Assembly: GCF_012847295.1 (NCBI RefSeq)
Contig: NZ_JABBDY010000003.1
Coordinates: 620,001-684,000, forward strand
Source of the DNA: Microbacterium sp. MF43
GTDB lineage: Bacteria; Actinomycetota; Actinomycetes; Actinomycetales; Microbacteriaceae
DNA: 64,000 bases
Reading direction: 5' to 3'
Every line of letters starts with the position of its first letter. The stretch's first letter is position 1. The notes beneath the pieces were generated by a model that was given only the letters and a program-made list of their open reading frames with translations, was not told the DNA's origin and ran no database searches. Positions 33,757-45,695 of the stretch are shown in pieces. Both the position numbers and the translations under genes were made by a program.

Positions 33757-34803
33757 TCAGCCGCGTGTGACGCCGGAGACGTCGTGCAGATAGCCGATGC
33801 GGCCGTCTTCATGCCGCACGACGAACGCTTCACCGCGGTCCTCGATGACGAGCGCCCATGCCGTCGGTCCAATGCGGAAGACGGGGATGCCGATCTCATC
33901 GACGACATCGCGGTCCTCGGGCACGAGCGCCCAGAACGCCTGGTGCCGCGCAGCGGGTTCGGCGGCGGGCTCGACGGTCGTCGTGGGCTCCTGGACGGGC
34001 TCGAACGTATCGCGCGAGTGAGCCGGCTCGAAGGCCCTGGTCTCGGCCGTGCGGTCGGGCTCCGCTTTCGCTCCCGCCTCGAACTCGGCCTCGTCGGCGC
34101 GCGGCGGCTCGCCGGGACGCGCGGAGGCGGCAGCGGCCGGCGCGGCGAGCGTCTCTCCCGACGTGGCGTACGGCGCGGCGCCGACGGCCGGCGCGTACGA
34201 CGAGAAGTCGGAGGTCTCGGCCTCCGAGGGACGGGGCGCGCGCGGCGGGCGGGCCGTGATCGAGCGGATCGGCCGTGCGCTGCGATGAGCGGGCACCTCC
34301 GGACGACCGCGGAAATCCTCCTCGAGTACGGGGATGAGCGGAGCGAACACGGTGAGCACCACACCGGCGAGCATCAGGATGCCCTCCACCCAGATCACCC
34401 AGGTGCGCGCCCACGCGCCGGTCTCGGCAGCGATCTCGACGGTCTCCCAGATGAGCTGGAGCCACACGACGAACGCCACGGAGAAGGCGACGGACGCGAA
34501 CTGGTCGATGCCGAGCGATCCGACGCGGCGAATGCCCTGCGGCGACAGCCGGCGGAGCACGATCAGGAACACCGCGGCGGTCGGCACGCCGATCGCGAGG
34601 ATCCAGAGGATGCTCGAGGTCCACACCGATTCGAAGCGGCCCACATTGACGGAGAAGAACGACACGACGAACGCGACGAGCCAGACGCCTGCCAGGGCGA
34701 CCTCGCGAATCGAGAACGGGCCCACGCCGTACTGCGGCGGCTCTTCGGGGTGAACCGAGCCCTGTTCGACGTCGAGATCCTCATTGTGCTGGTCGTCCGT
34801 CAC
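33757..34803 (-). CDS. four-helix membrane protein with disordered linker and small C-terminal domain
   Basis: A 348-residue protein not matched to a named family. Residues 1-35 are acidic and cytoplasmic; four hydrophobic helices follow between about 40 and 180. Residues 185-285 are Pro/Ala/Glu-rich and probably disordered. The last 60 residues form a compact beta-rich segment (AFWALVPEDRDVVDEIG, then ALVIEDRGEAFVVRHEDGRIGYL). The GTG at 34803 is preferred over ATG 34848 because AAGGGA stands seven bases before it. It lies between dnaE and hisD on the same strand. Confidence 0.7.
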   Translation of the reverse strand: MTDDQHNEDLDVEQGSVHPEEPPQYGVGPFSIREVALAGVWLVAFVVSFFSVNVGRFESVWTSSILWILAIGVPTAAVFLIVLRRLSPQGIRRVGSLGIDQFASVAFSVAFVVWLQLIWETVEIAAETGAWARTWVIWVEGILMLAGVVLTVFAPLIPVLEEDFRGRPEVPAHRSARPIRSITARPPRAPRPSEAETSDFSSYAPAVGAAPYATSGETLAAPAAAASARPGEPPRADEAEFEAGAKAEPDRTAETRAFEPAHSRDTFEPVQEPTTTVEPAAEPAARHQAFWALVPEDRDVVDEIGIPVFRIGPTAWALVIEDRGEAFVVRHEDGRIGYLHDVSGVTRG

Positions 34804-34889
34804 GATGTTCCCTTCCGGCCGCGCGAGGCGGCGATACGTCGCATTCATGCTACTCACGCCCGATGAGACGGAAATGAGATCGGGGTGAT

Positions 34890-38408
<3,519 letters not shown>

Positions 38409-38414
38409 GGCTCG

Positions 38415-38420
38415 AGTCTA
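38415..38420 (-). promoter_or_regulatory. -10 hexamer for leaderless dnaE mRNA
   Basis: TAGACT on the minus strand with a six-base spacer to the GTG at 38408. Confidence 0.55.
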
Positions 38421-38483
38421 GATTCGGACGCCGACACTCATCGCCCGGGCCCGCGGGTGTCGCCGCGACGCGCGGGCAGGTCG

Positions 38484-38508
38484 CTTCACCCTCGACGACA
38501 GGGTGAAG
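38484..38508 (-). terminator. hairpin downstream of the DinB-type gene
   Basis: CTTCACCCT and AGGGTGAAG form a perfect nine-pair stem with a seven-base loop, immediately after the stop codon of the DinB-type gene at 38510. No T-run follows. It may end that transcript before the dnaE promoter. Confidence 0.45.
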
Positions 38509-38509
38509 G

Positions 38510-38959
38510 TCAGAAGTCCTCGTCGAGCGCGTACTGCTGCTGCCACGTGTGCGGACGGTCGATGCGCAGCCCGTACAGGTAGCGGATGAGCTGCCCCTGA
38601 TGCTGCGTCTCATGCTCGAGCAGGGAGAGCGCGTAGGTCAGGGAAGCCTCGTCGGCGGCATCGATGCCGGCGACCCACGCGTCGAGGTCGCGCGCGGTCT
38701 GCTCGAACGCGGCGCGGAGTGCCGAGGCATCCGTCGTCTGCTCGGCCGTGACAGGACTCGTGAACCCCTGCCACGCGCCCGCCGCCGCCGCGCGCGGGTA
38801 GCTCTCGCGGGCGCCGAGCACGCACCACAGCTGGTGTCCGATGGTGTCGGACGGCAGGTCGGCCAGGTGCGAGCCGAGCAGCTCGGGCGGAACGGTGTCG
38901 AGGAGGTCCAGGTACAGCACGGTGGAGCGCGCGAGGCGGCGTCGCAGCAGGTCGTTCAC
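38510..38959 (-). CDS. DinB-like four-helix bundle protein
   Basis: A 149-residue DinB/YfiT-like protein. A metal-binding histidine is in the TIGHQLW helix and a pair in the late SLLEHETQHQGQLIRYLYGL helix, the usual three-His arrangement of this superfamily. Members include mycothiol- or bacillithiol-dependent transferases and proteins of unknown role. The start is GTG. The TAG stop of the upstream GNAT gene forms part of the proposed -10 hexamer of this gene. Confidence 0.85.
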   Translation of the reverse strand: MNDLLRRRLARSTVLYLDLLDTVPPELLGSHLADLPSDTIGHQLWCVLGARESYPRAAAAGAWQGFTSPVTAEQTTDASALRAAFEQTARDLDAWVAGIDAADEASLTYALSLLEHETQHQGQLIRYLYGLRIDRPHTWQQQYALDEDF

Positions 38960-38965
38960 GCGTCC

Positions 38966-38971
38966 AGGCTA
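38966..38971 (-). promoter_or_regulatory. candidate -10 hexamer overlapping the GNAT stop codon
   Basis: TAGCCT with a six-base spacer to the GTG at 38959. Its first three bases are the TAG stop of the upstream GNAT gene, so the match may be coincidental. Confidence 0.3.
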
Positions 38972-39538
38972 GAGGTCGCGGCGCATCAGCACGCGCGGGA
39001 AGCCGGACAGCACCGACTCGGTGTCGGCCGCCTTGATGAAGCCGGCTTGCTCGAAGAGCCCTCGCGTTCCCACGTACGCCATCGTGAGGTCGACCCTCTC
39101 ACCCTGATTGTCGACCGGGTACCCCTCGATCGCCGGCGCACCCTGCTGCCTTGCGAACGCGACGGCACCGTCGATCAGCGCGTGCATCACGCCCTTCTTG
39201 CGATGGCCGGGGCGCACGCGGAAGCACCACACCGACCAGACGTCGAGATCGTCGACGCGGGGGATCTTCCGGAAGGTGGCGAAGTGGGTGCGGCTGCGCG
39301 GGGCCACGGCGGCCCATCCGACGGGCTCGTCGCCGTCATAAGCCAGGACGCCGATCGGCCCCTCCTCGGCCATGAGCCGCCGCACGCGCTGCGCCCGCTC
39401 TGGACCACGCAGCGCCGTCGCCTCCTTGGCGGGGATGCGGTAGCTGAGGCAGAAGCAGACGCTGGACTCGGGCTTCTTCGGGCCGACCAGCGTCGCGACG
39501 TCGTCGAACACGGTCGCCGGTCTCACGTCGATCGCCAT
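38969..39538 (-). CDS. GNAT family N-acetyltransferase
   Basis: A 189-residue acetyltransferase. The acetyl-CoA binding loop R-x-x-G-x-G/K appears as VRPGHRKKGVMHALI, preceded by a strand with VWCFRV. A conserved N-terminal ESSVCFCLSYR stretch places it in a subgroup of actinobacterial GNAT proteins. Acceptor unknown. The frame is open far upstream, but the ATG at 39538 matches the family N-terminus and has a CAGACT hexamer six bases upstream. Confidence 0.85.
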   Translation of the reverse strand: MAIDVRPATVFDDVATLVGPKKPESSVCFCLSYRIPAKEATALRGPERAQRVRRLMAEEGPIGVLAYDGDEPVGWAAVAPRSRTHFATFRKIPRVDDLDVWSVWCFRVRPGHRKKGVMHALIDGAVAFARQQGAPAIEGYPVDNQGERVDLTMAYVGTRGLFEQAGFIKAADTESVLSGFPRVLMRRDL

Positions 39539-39544
39539 AGCCCG

Positions 39545-39550
39545 AGTCTG
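39545..39550 (-). promoter_or_regulatory. -10 hexamer for leaderless GNAT mRNA
   Basis: CAGACT on the minus strand with a six-base spacer to the ATG at 39538. Confidence 0.45.
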
Positions 39551-39585
39551 GCCCGCACGCCCGACATCCGCGCGGGCTGCGCCGC

Positions 39586-40506
39586 TCAGTCGCCGCGCAG
39601 CACCTCGAGAGCGTGTGCGAGGTCGGGCGGATACTCCGACGTGAAGGTGACCCACTCCCCCGACGCCGGGTGGGCGAACGACAGTTCGTGCGCGTGCAGC
39701 CACTGCCGCGTCAGGCCGAGGCGCGCGGAGAGCGTGGGATCCGCGCCGTACAGCGGGTCGCCGACGCACGGGTGGCGGTGCGCAGCCATGTGCACGCGGA
39801 TCTGATGGGTGCGACCCGTCTCGAGGTGGATCTCCAGCAGCGACGCGCCGGGGAACGCCTCCAGCGTCTCGTAGTGGGTCACGGAGTCCTTGCCGTCGGG
39901 CGTCACGGCGAACTTCCACGAGTGGGTGGGGTGACGGCCGATCGGTGCATCGATCGTCCCGGCGAGCGGGTCCGGATGCCCCTGCACGACCGCGTGGTAG
40001 ATCTTCTCCACCTCGCGCTCCTTGAACGCGCGCTTGAGCGCCGTATAGGCGTGCTCGGTCTTCGCGACGACCATCAGGCCGCTGGTGCCGACATCGAGAC
40101 GATGCACGACTCCCTGACGCTCCGCGGCACCGCTCGTCGCGATCCGGTAGCCGCCGGCCGCCAGCGCGCCCAGCACCGTGGGCCCCTCCCATCCGACGGA
40201 CGGATGGGCGGCGACACCGGCGGGCTTGTCGACGACGACGATCTCGTCGTCGTCGTACGCGATCCCCAGATCGGGAACCTCGACGGGGATGACGCGGGGC
40301 TCTTCCTTCGGCGCCCACGAGACATCGAGCCATGCGCCGCCGCGCAGCTTGTCGGACTTCGCGAGCGTCCGCCCGTCCATCGTCACACCGCCCGCCTCGG
40401 CAACCTCGGCCGCGAAGGTGCGGGAGAATCCGAGCATCTTGGCCAGCGCGGCGTCGACGCGCACACCGTCGAGCCCGTCGGGCACGGGAAGGCTGCGGGA
40501 CGCCAC
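39586..40506 (-). CDS. RluA family pseudouridine synthase
   Basis: A 306-residue RNA pseudouridine synthase. Residues 1-65 form an S4 RNA-binding domain ([15 protein letters not shown]...), and the catalytic motif [10 protein letters not shown] is around residue 130; RTHQIRVHM follows. It most resembles RluD-type enzymes that modify 23S rRNA. The GTG at 40506 follows the lspA stop by one base and is preferred over ATGs further upstream inside lspA. lspA-rluA pairing is common in actinobacteria and firmicutes. Confidence 0.92.
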   Translation of the reverse strand: MASRSLPVPDGLDGVRVDAALAKMLGFSRTFAAEVAEAGGVTMDGRTLAKSDKLRGGAWLDVSWAPKEEPRVIPVEVPDLGIAYDDDEIVVVDKPAGVAAHPSVGWEGPTVLGALAAGGYRIATSGAAERQGVVHRLDVGTSGLMVVAKTEHAYTALKRAFKEREVEKIYHAVVQGHPDPLAGTIDAPIGRHPTHSWKFAVTPDGKDSVTHYETLEAFPGASLLEIHLETGRTHQIRVHMAAHRHPCVGDPLYGADPTLSARLGLTRQWLHAHELSFAHPASGEWVTFTSEYPPDLAHALEVLRGD

Positions 40507-40507
40507 G

Positions 40508-41122
40508 TCAGGCTTTCGGGGACTCGGATGCCGCGGCATCCGCTTCGCCATCACCGGCGGCGGGCTCGGATGGAGCGGACGGCGACGCGTCGTCGCCCGC
40601 CGTCTTCCGCGGCTCGCGCGTGCCGTCGAGATGGAGCCCGAGCAGGACGAGCAGGGCCACGGAGATCATCATCGAGACGATGAAGATGTCGGCGACGTTG
40701 TAGATCGCCGGCATCATCCATGGCGTGTTGATGAAGTCGATCACATGCCCGACGGGAAAGCCCGGCTCGCGAAGCACGCGATCCGTGAGGTTGCCCAGGA
40801 CGCCGCCGAGCAGGAGACCGAGCACGACAGCCCACAGCCGGGATCGGATGCGGGTTGCGGCGAGCCACACGATCACCACAGCCACGGCCGCCAGCGCGAT
40901 CGTGAAGATCCACGTGACGCTCTCGCCGAGCGAGAAGGCGGCGCCGGGGTTTCGGACGAGATAGAAGATCAGGAAGTCGCCGATCACCGGGACCGGCTGC
41001 TCGTACGGCAGGTTGTCGAGTGCGAGGTACTTCGTGAACTGGTCGGCGGCCAGCACCAGCACCGCGAGAGTCGCGATGATGGCGCCGGCCGCCGCCTTGT
41101 GAAGGGGGGGTCGGCCCGTCAA
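40508..41122 (-). CDS. lspA: signal peptidase II (lipoprotein signal peptidase)
   Basis: A 204-residue inner membrane aspartyl protease that cleaves lipoprotein signal peptides, such as those seen in this window. Four membrane helices are visible. The two catalytic aspartates are in GNLTDRV and NVADIF, with the usual spacing. A hydrophilic Asp/Ala-rich C-terminal tail of about 35 residues is specific to this lineage. The start codon is TTG with no clear ribosome binding site, ten bases after the divIVA stop. An 18-bp palindrome lies in the last codons. Confidence 0.94.
   Translation of the reverse strand: MTGRPPLHKAAAGAIIATLAVLVLAADQFTKYLALDNLPYEQPVPVIGDFLIFYLVRNPGAAFSLGESVTWIFTIALAAVAVVIVWLAATRIRSRLWAVVLGLLLGGVLGNLTDRVLREPGFPVGHVIDFINTPWMMPAIYNVADIFIVSMMISVALLVLLGLHLDGTREPRKTAGDDASPSAPSEPAAGDGEADAAASESPKA
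40525..40542. repeat. 18-bp perfect palindrome, copy 2
   Basis: CGGATGCCGCGGCATCCG inside the 3' coding end of lspA, identical to the copies at 15279-15296 and 47761-47778. Its position in the dispensable tail suggests that the DNA sequence, not the protein, is the selected feature. Confidence 0.8.
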
Positions 41123-41131
41123 AGGACCGGC

Positions 41132-41725
41132 CTAGAGGCCGATGGCCGAGACCGGCGACGTGCCGGACGACGTGCCCGTGGTCTCGAGATCGCGCAGGTG
41201 ACCCTCGATGTACGTGCGCAGCTGCGCGCGGTAGTCGCGCTCGAAGTTGCGCAGCTCGGCGATACGGCTCTCGAGCTGCGAACGCTCGCGGTCGAGGCGC
41301 GCGACTTCTTCGCGGCCGCGGGTCTCGGCGTCGGAGATGATCGAGGCCGCCTGAGCCTTGGCCTCGGAGATCAGCTGGTCGCGCTGAGCGCGACCCTCGG
41401 CGACGTGCTCGTCGTGCAGGCGCTGGGCGAGCTCGATGATGCCTGCGCTGGCAGCACCGGGCGCAGCGCCCTCGGCAGCGGCGGGGGCGGCGGGCGCCGG
41501 AGCAGCCGCGGCGGGGGCCGGAGCGGGCTCGGCGGTGCGAGCGGGGGCGGCACCGGACTCGTACGCCGCCAGCTTGGCCTTCAGCTCCTCGTTCTCGGCG
41601 AGAGCCTTGCGCCACTCGACGACGATCTCGTCGAGGAAGTCATCGACCTCGTCCGGGTCGAAGCCCTCCTTGAAGCGGACGTGCTGGAACTGCTTGGTGA
41701 CGACGTCATCGGGGGTCAATGCCAT
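41132..41725 (-). CDS. divIVA: DivIVA domain protein (Wag31 type)
   Basis: A 197-residue polar growth scaffold. The N-terminal lipid-binding domain starts with LTPDDVVTKQFQHVRFKEGFD and continues into EVDDFLDEIV; a coiled coil follows, broken by an Ala/Pro-rich linker (about residues 60-95), then a second long coiled coil up to residue 180. In rod-shaped actinobacteria this protein directs apical peptidoglycan synthesis. An AGAGG precedes the ATG. It sits with sepF and yggT downstream of ftsZ, the usual order. Confidence 0.93.
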   Translation of the reverse strand: MALTPDDVVTKQFQHVRFKEGFDPDEVDDFLDEIVVEWRKALAENEELKAKLAAYESGAAPARTAEPAPAPAAAAPAPAAPAAAEGAAPGAASAGIIELAQRLHDEHVAEGRAQRDQLISEAKAQAASIISDAETRGREEVARLDRERSQLESRIAELRNFERDYRAQLRTYIEGHLRDLETTGTSSGTSPVSAIGL

Positions 41726-41858
41726 GGTGATTCCTCTTTCGAGCGCTCAGGTCGCTGGCCGATGTCGGGGGACGACCGGCCGGCGGCTGGTCGTATCAGG
41801 CAAGCATAGCCGCGGGCCCCTGAGAGTGTCGAAGGGTTCGACGTGCCCGGCGGCGTGT

Positions 41859-42158
41859 CTAGGCGGCGATCGCGCGGGTGACGCTGAGGAGGATGAAGCA
41901 CAGCAGCATCGTCAGCGCGAAGCCGAAGTCGATGGCGATCGCCCCCACCCGCAGGGGCGGGATGAATCGCCGGAAGAGCTTGATCGGAGGGTCGGTGACC
42001 GTGTAGATGAGCTCGGCGGCGACGAGGCCGGCGCCGCGCGGGCGCCACTCCCGGTTGAAGAACGGGATCCAGTCCAGGATCAGCCGTGCGAGCAGCAGGA
42101 AGACGAAAAGGAGGAGCGCCAGATTCAGGATCGAGGCGATGAGCTGGACGACGGGCAC
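41859..42158 (-). CDS. YggT family membrane protein
   Basis: A 99-residue YggT protein with two membrane hairpin helices (residues 1-25 and 65-95) joined by the conserved RLILDWIPFFNREWRPRG and VTDPPIKLFRRFIPP stretches. The family is found next to sepF in actinobacteria and firmicutes and is linked to division or osmotic adaptation, mechanism unknown. The GTG start has a TAGTCT hexamer six bases upstream, whose first three bases are the sepF stop codon. About 130 bases separate it from divIVA. Confidence 0.9.
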   Translation of the reverse strand: MPVVQLIASILNLALLLFVFLLLARLILDWIPFFNREWRPRGAGLVAAELIYTVTDPPIKLFRRFIPPLRVGAIAIDFGFALTMLLCFILLSVTRAIAA

Positions 42159-42164
42159 CTATCC

Positions 42165-42170
42165 AGACTA
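42165..42170 (-). promoter_or_regulatory. candidate -10 hexamer overlapping the sepF stop codon
   Basis: TAGTCT with a six-base spacer to the yggT GTG at 42158. TAG is also the sepF stop codon. It could be an internal promoter or a coincidence. Confidence 0.3.
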
Positions 42171-42629
42171 CGGCTGCGAGAAGGGGACCGATTCCGGATC
42201 GGCCTGCGCGACGGCGCCGTCACCCGAGACGGCGACGTTCTCCGGCGAGAGGAGGAACACCTTGCTGGTGACCCGCTCGATGCGGCCGTACAGGCCGAGC
42301 GACAGACCCGAGGCGAAGTCGATGAGGCGTCGCGCATCGGCGTCGCTCATCTGCGACAGGTTGATGATGACCGGGATCCCGTCGCGGAAGTTCTCGGCGA
42401 TGACCTGGGCGTCGCGGTACTGCTTGGGGTGCACCGTCACGATCTCGTTGATGGCCGAAGGAGCCGGCTGGCGCACCACCGCGGGGCGATGGATCGGCGT
42501 CACCGGAGCAGCCTTCTCGACGACCGCCTCGGTCTTGCGGCTGCGCGGCTGGGGCGCGGGCTCGTCATAGACCTCTTCCTCGTCGGCGAGGCCCAGGTAC
42601 ACCATGGTCTTCTTGAGCGGGTTCGACAT
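42168..42629 (-). CDS. sepF: cell division protein SepF
   Basis: A 153-residue FtsZ-binding protein that anchors the Z ring to the membrane. In actinobacteria it replaces FtsA, which is absent here. The N-terminus [14 protein letters not shown] forms the amphipathic membrane helix, followed by an acidic linker, and the SepF beta/alpha core begins near [20 protein letters not shown] and includes [22 protein letters not shown]. The ATG at 42629 is chosen over 42650 because GGAGG stands five to six bases upstream. Confidence 0.95.
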   Translation of the reverse strand: MSNPLKKTMVYLGLADEEEVYDEPAPQPRSRKTEAVVEKAAPVTPIHRPAVVRQPAPSAINEIVTVHPKQYRDAQVIAENFRDGIPVIINLSQMSDADARRLIDFASGLSLGLYGRIERVTSKVFLLSPENVAVSGDGAVAQADPESVPFSQP

Positions 42630-42661
42630 CGCATCCTCCGTTGTGCTCATCTGTTCCGAGG

Positions 42662-43369
42662 TTAACCGCGCTCGGGGCGCGGGCCCGTGATTGCCGAGCC
42701 GATCCGCAGGTGTGTCGCGCCTGCGGCGATCGCCTCCGCGAAGTCGGCGGTCATTCCCGCCGAGATCCATCGCGCGTCCGGGACGACGCGACGCACGCTC
42801 GCGGACAGGTCGGGGAGGCGATCGAACGCCTGCGCCGGCGGGACGTCCAGTGGCGCGACCGCCATCACACCCCGGATGCGAAGCGTCGGGAGTGCGGCGA
42901 CGTGGCGCGCGAGCTCTTCCACCGCGTCGGGGGCGACACCACCCCGGCCGGGATCGTCGGTGAGGTTGACCTGCAGCAGCACGTCGAGCGTCGGGCTCCC
43001 GGGTGAGGCGGCCGCGTCGAGCGCATCCGCGAGGCGCGCGCGGTCCACCGAGTGCACGGCCGACGCGTGCGCGCGGATCGCGCGCGCCTTGTTCGTCTGC
43101 GCCTGCCCGATGAAGTGCCAGTGCAGGCCCTCCAGCTGCGTCACCTCTGCGGCCTTGGACGACAGTTCCTGCTGCCGGTTCTCCCCTACGTCGCGCACCC
43201 CGAGGGCGTACAGCCGCTCGACGAGGCTCGCAGGGTGGAACTTCGTCACGACGATCCTCGTCAGCTCTGCGGGATCGCGTCCGGCCGCCCGCGCCGCCTC
43301 CGCGATGCGGGCATCGACGTCGGCGAGACGGGCGGCGAGCGCCGCGTCGGGCTCAGCGGACGGTGGCAC
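42662..43369 (-). CDS. YggS family pyridoxal phosphate-binding protein
   Basis: A 235-residue PLP homeostasis protein (PLPBP family), a TIM-barrel fold with PLP bound by a lysine at [20 protein letters not shown] and GENRQQEL are the usual blocks; the common IGxLQxNK motif reads IGQAQTNK here. It buffers free PLP and affects amino acid metabolism. The position between ftsZ and sepF is conserved in Gram-positive bacteria. The start is GTG. Confidence 0.92.
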   Translation of the reverse strand: MPPSAEPDAALAARLADVDARIAEAARAAGRDPAELTRIVVTKFHPASLVERLYALGVRDVGENRQQELSSKAAEVTQLEGLHWHFIGQAQTNKARAIRAHASAVHSVDRARLADALDAAASPGSPTLDVLLQVNLTDDPGRGGVAPDAVEELARHVAALPTLRIRGVMAVAPLDVPPAQAFDRLPDLSASVRRVVPDARWISAGMTADFAEAIAAGATHLRIGSAITGPRPERG

Positions 43370-43399
43370 GGCGTATCGCTCCTGGGCCCGGCGACGGCG

Positions 43400-44539
43400 T
43401 TACTTGAGGAAGTCGGGGATGTCGAGGTCGTCGTCGCCGAACGCCGAGTCGAACGAGGTCTCGGGCAGGCTCGCGCCGACCGAGACCTTCTCGGGCTCCT
43501 GCTCCTTCGCCGCTTCGTCGGCCGACAGCGCCGGCACGGCGGGCGTCGTCACGACGCGCGAGGCCGTGATCGGCTCGATGCGCTGCTGCGGCTCGCCGCC
43601 GTCGAATCCCGCCGCGATGACCGTGACACGCACCTCGTCGCCGAGGGTGTCGTCGATCACGGTTCCGAAGATGATGTTCGCCTCGGGGTGTGCGGCTTCC
43701 TTGACCAGCTGCGCTGCGTCGTTGATCTCGAAGATGCCGAGGTTCGACCCGCCCTGGATCGACAGGAGGACGCCGTGGGCACCCTCGATCGAGGCTTCGA
43801 GCAGCGGCGACTCGACCGCGAGCTCGGCGGCCTTGATCGCACGGTCGGCGCCGCGAGCGGAGCCGATGCCCATCAGCGCGGAGCCTGCACCTTGCATGAC
43901 CGACTTCACGTCGGCGAAGTCGAGGTTGATCAGACCCGGGGTCGTGATGAGGTCGGTGATGCCCTGCACACCGGCGAGGAGCACCTGGTCGGCGGTCGCG
44001 AACGCCTCGATCATCGAGATGCCGCGGTCGCTGATCTCGAGGAGCCGGTCGTTCGGCACCACGATGAGGGTGTCGACCTCTTCCTTCAGCTTCGCGACGC
44101 CCGTCTCGGCCTGCTGCTGGCGGCGACGCCCCTCGAACGAGAAGGGCTTGGTCACGACGCCGATCGTCAGGGCGCCGATCGACTTGGCGATCTTCGCGAC
44201 GACGGGCGCGCCGCCCGTGCCGGTCCCACCACCCTCTCCGGCGGTGACGAACACCATGTCGGCGCCGCGCAGCGCTTCCTCGATCTCCTCGGCGTGGTCC
44301 TCGGCAGCACGACGGCCCACTTCGGGGTCGGCACCGGCGCCGAGCCCGCGGGTGAGCTCGCGCCCCACATCGAGCTTGACGTCGGCGTCACTCATCAGGA
44401 GCGCCTGCGCATCGGTGTTCACGGCGATGAACTCGACGCCGCGCAGGCCGAGCTCGATCATCCGGTTGACGGCGTTCACGCCGCCTCCGCCGACTCCGAC
44501 CACCTTGATGACGGCGAGGTAGTTCTGGTTCTGGCTCAT
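43400..44539 (-). CDS. ftsZ: cell division protein FtsZ
   Basis: A 379-residue tubulin homologue that forms the division ring. [13 protein letters not shown], the tubulin signature [13 protein letters not shown] and the T7 loop ([11 protein letters not shown]) are present. After residue 315 there is a variable linker and a C-terminal tail [10 protein letters not shown] that binds SepF and FtsW. It is preceded by GGAGG and by a 180-base region carrying an AT-rich island with inverted repeats, so it likely has its own promoters. Confidence 0.97.
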   Translation of the reverse strand: MSQNQNYLAVIKVVGVGGGGVNAVNRMIELGLRGVEFIAVNTDAQALLMSDADVKLDVGRELTRGLGAGADPEVGRRAAEDHAEEIEEALRGADMVFVTAGEGGGTGTGGAPVVAKIAKSIGALTIGVVTKPFSFEGRRRQQQAETGVAKLKEEVDTLIVVPNDRLLEISDRGISMIEAFATADQVLLAGVQGITDLITTPGLINLDFADVKSVMQGAGSALMGIGSARGADRAIKAAELAVESPLLEASIEGAHGVLLSIQGGSNLGIFEINDAAQLVKEAAHPEANIIFGTVIDDTLGDEVRVTVIAAGFDGGEPQQRIEPITASRVVTTPAVPALSADEAAKEQEPEKVSVGASLPETSFDSAFGDDDLDIPDFLK

Positions 44540-44579
44540 GCCGGCCTCCGTAGCCCTGGACCCTGGTCTAAACTTTCAA

Positions 44580-44619
44580 CCTCTAGTAGAGGTATAAAGA
44601 ATTGCCCGGTATGCAATTC
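44580..44619. promoter_or_regulatory. AT-rich ftsZ upstream island with two inverted repeats
   Basis: In the 181-base ftsQ-ftsZ gap, CCTCTA-G-TAGAGG (44580-44592) and GAATTGC-CCGGTAT-GCAATTC (44599-44619) lie seven bases apart, 41 to 80 bases upstream of the ftsZ ATG. The block is far more AT-rich than its surroundings. On the minus strand TTTATA and TATACC lie between the repeats and may be part of a -10 box. Operators for one or two dimeric regulators of ftsZ are the natural reading. Confidence 0.6.
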
Positions 44620-44720
44620 CTGAATCGAAAGTAAGCGGCCGCCGCCGCGCGACCGGGAGCGTTCCGGCGTGTCGCTGCATCCCGCGGCGAGATCCGCGTG
44701 CCGGGCGCGGGTTTCAGGTC

Positions 44721-45689
44721 TCAGCGGATGACGACAGCGGACGGCGACGAGACGTCGTACACGTTCACGGTCGCCGGCGGCTTGGCGGCCATCGCCTTCT
44801 GCAGGACCACCGCCTTCTTGGCGGAATCCGACGCGCTCCCCCATACGACCTGCGTGGCGGTGCCGCCCATCGTCAGCGTCACGTCGTCGGGAGTGGATGC
44901 CTCGACCGCCGTGACCTGAGCGCGGACGGCATCCGGCAGCGAATTCATCACCTGACCCGCCGCGGCGAAGGCATCCGACCCGACCCCGCCGCGGATGTCG
45001 ATGATCGGCAGCCCCGTCGGCGCGGCGGCCGTGGTCGACAGCGCGACGCCGGCGGAGTCGACGACCGAGAAGCCGGCACGGGTCTCGATCACGCCGATCG
45101 GCGTGCGTTCGACGATGCGCACCAGGAGCTCGTGCGGAGGACGCGCCTCCAGCGTGTACGACTCCACGAGGGGGAACGCGATGAGCGCCGCCTTCACGGC
45201 GCTCTCGTCGACGAGGGGCATGGGCGTGCCCAGCTGGTCGGCGAGCGCGGACTGCACCTCGGCCTCGTCGAGCTGCTCGGCACCCACCACCGTGATGGCC
45301 TCGACGGCGAACAGCGGGCTGTACGCGGCTCCGAGCGTCGCGAGCGCCAGCACCACGATCGACGCGCCCGCCGCGATCCAGGTCATCCGGCGACGCCGCT
45401 GGCGGGCGGTGAAGCGGCGCACCTCTGCTCGCAGCGCCTTCCGGCGCGCGCGAGCGGCCCCCCACACGTCGCGCCAGCCGATGAAGTCGTCGTCGAGAGG
45501 GCGGCCGGTCGCCGCGTCGTCAGCGCGGGCGGTCGGCGTCGTCAGCGCGATGACCTCGCCGGCGGTCCGGTCGTCGCCGTGACGCTCCTCGAACTGCGGA
45601 GCGAGGTCGGCCGTGGATGTCGCGCGCGGCGCCGCGGCGGATGCCGCATCGCCGCGCGGCGGCGGCGGCAGCGGCGTCGGCCGGCGCAT
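44721..45689 (-). CDS. ftsQ: cell division protein FtsQ
   Basis: A 322-residue FtsQ/DivIB protein. A cytoplasmic N-terminal region of about 105 residues (Pro/Ala-rich, then basic) is followed by one membrane helix near residues 110-130 and an extracytoplasmic POTRA domain (AVEAITVVGAEQLDEAEVQSAL) and beta domain. It bridges FtsL/FtsB with the Z ring. The gene ends the mur-fts block and starts six bases after murC. Confidence 0.92.
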   Translation of the reverse strand: MRRPTPLPPPPRGDAASAAAPRATSTADLAPQFEERHGDDRTAGEVIALTTPTARADDAATGRPLDDDFIGWRDVWGAARARRKALRAEVRRFTARQRRRRMTWIAAGASIVVLALATLGAAYSPLFAVEAITVVGAEQLDEAEVQSALADQLGTPMPLVDESAVKAALIAFPLVESYTLEARPPHELLVRIVERTPIGVIETRAGFSVVDSAGVALSTTAAAPTGLPIIDIRGGVGSDAFAAAGQVMNSLPDAVRAQVTAVEASTPDDVTLTMGGTATQVVWGSASDSAKKAVVLQKAMAAKPPATVNVYDVSSPSAVVIR

Positions 45690-45695
45690 CCGCTC

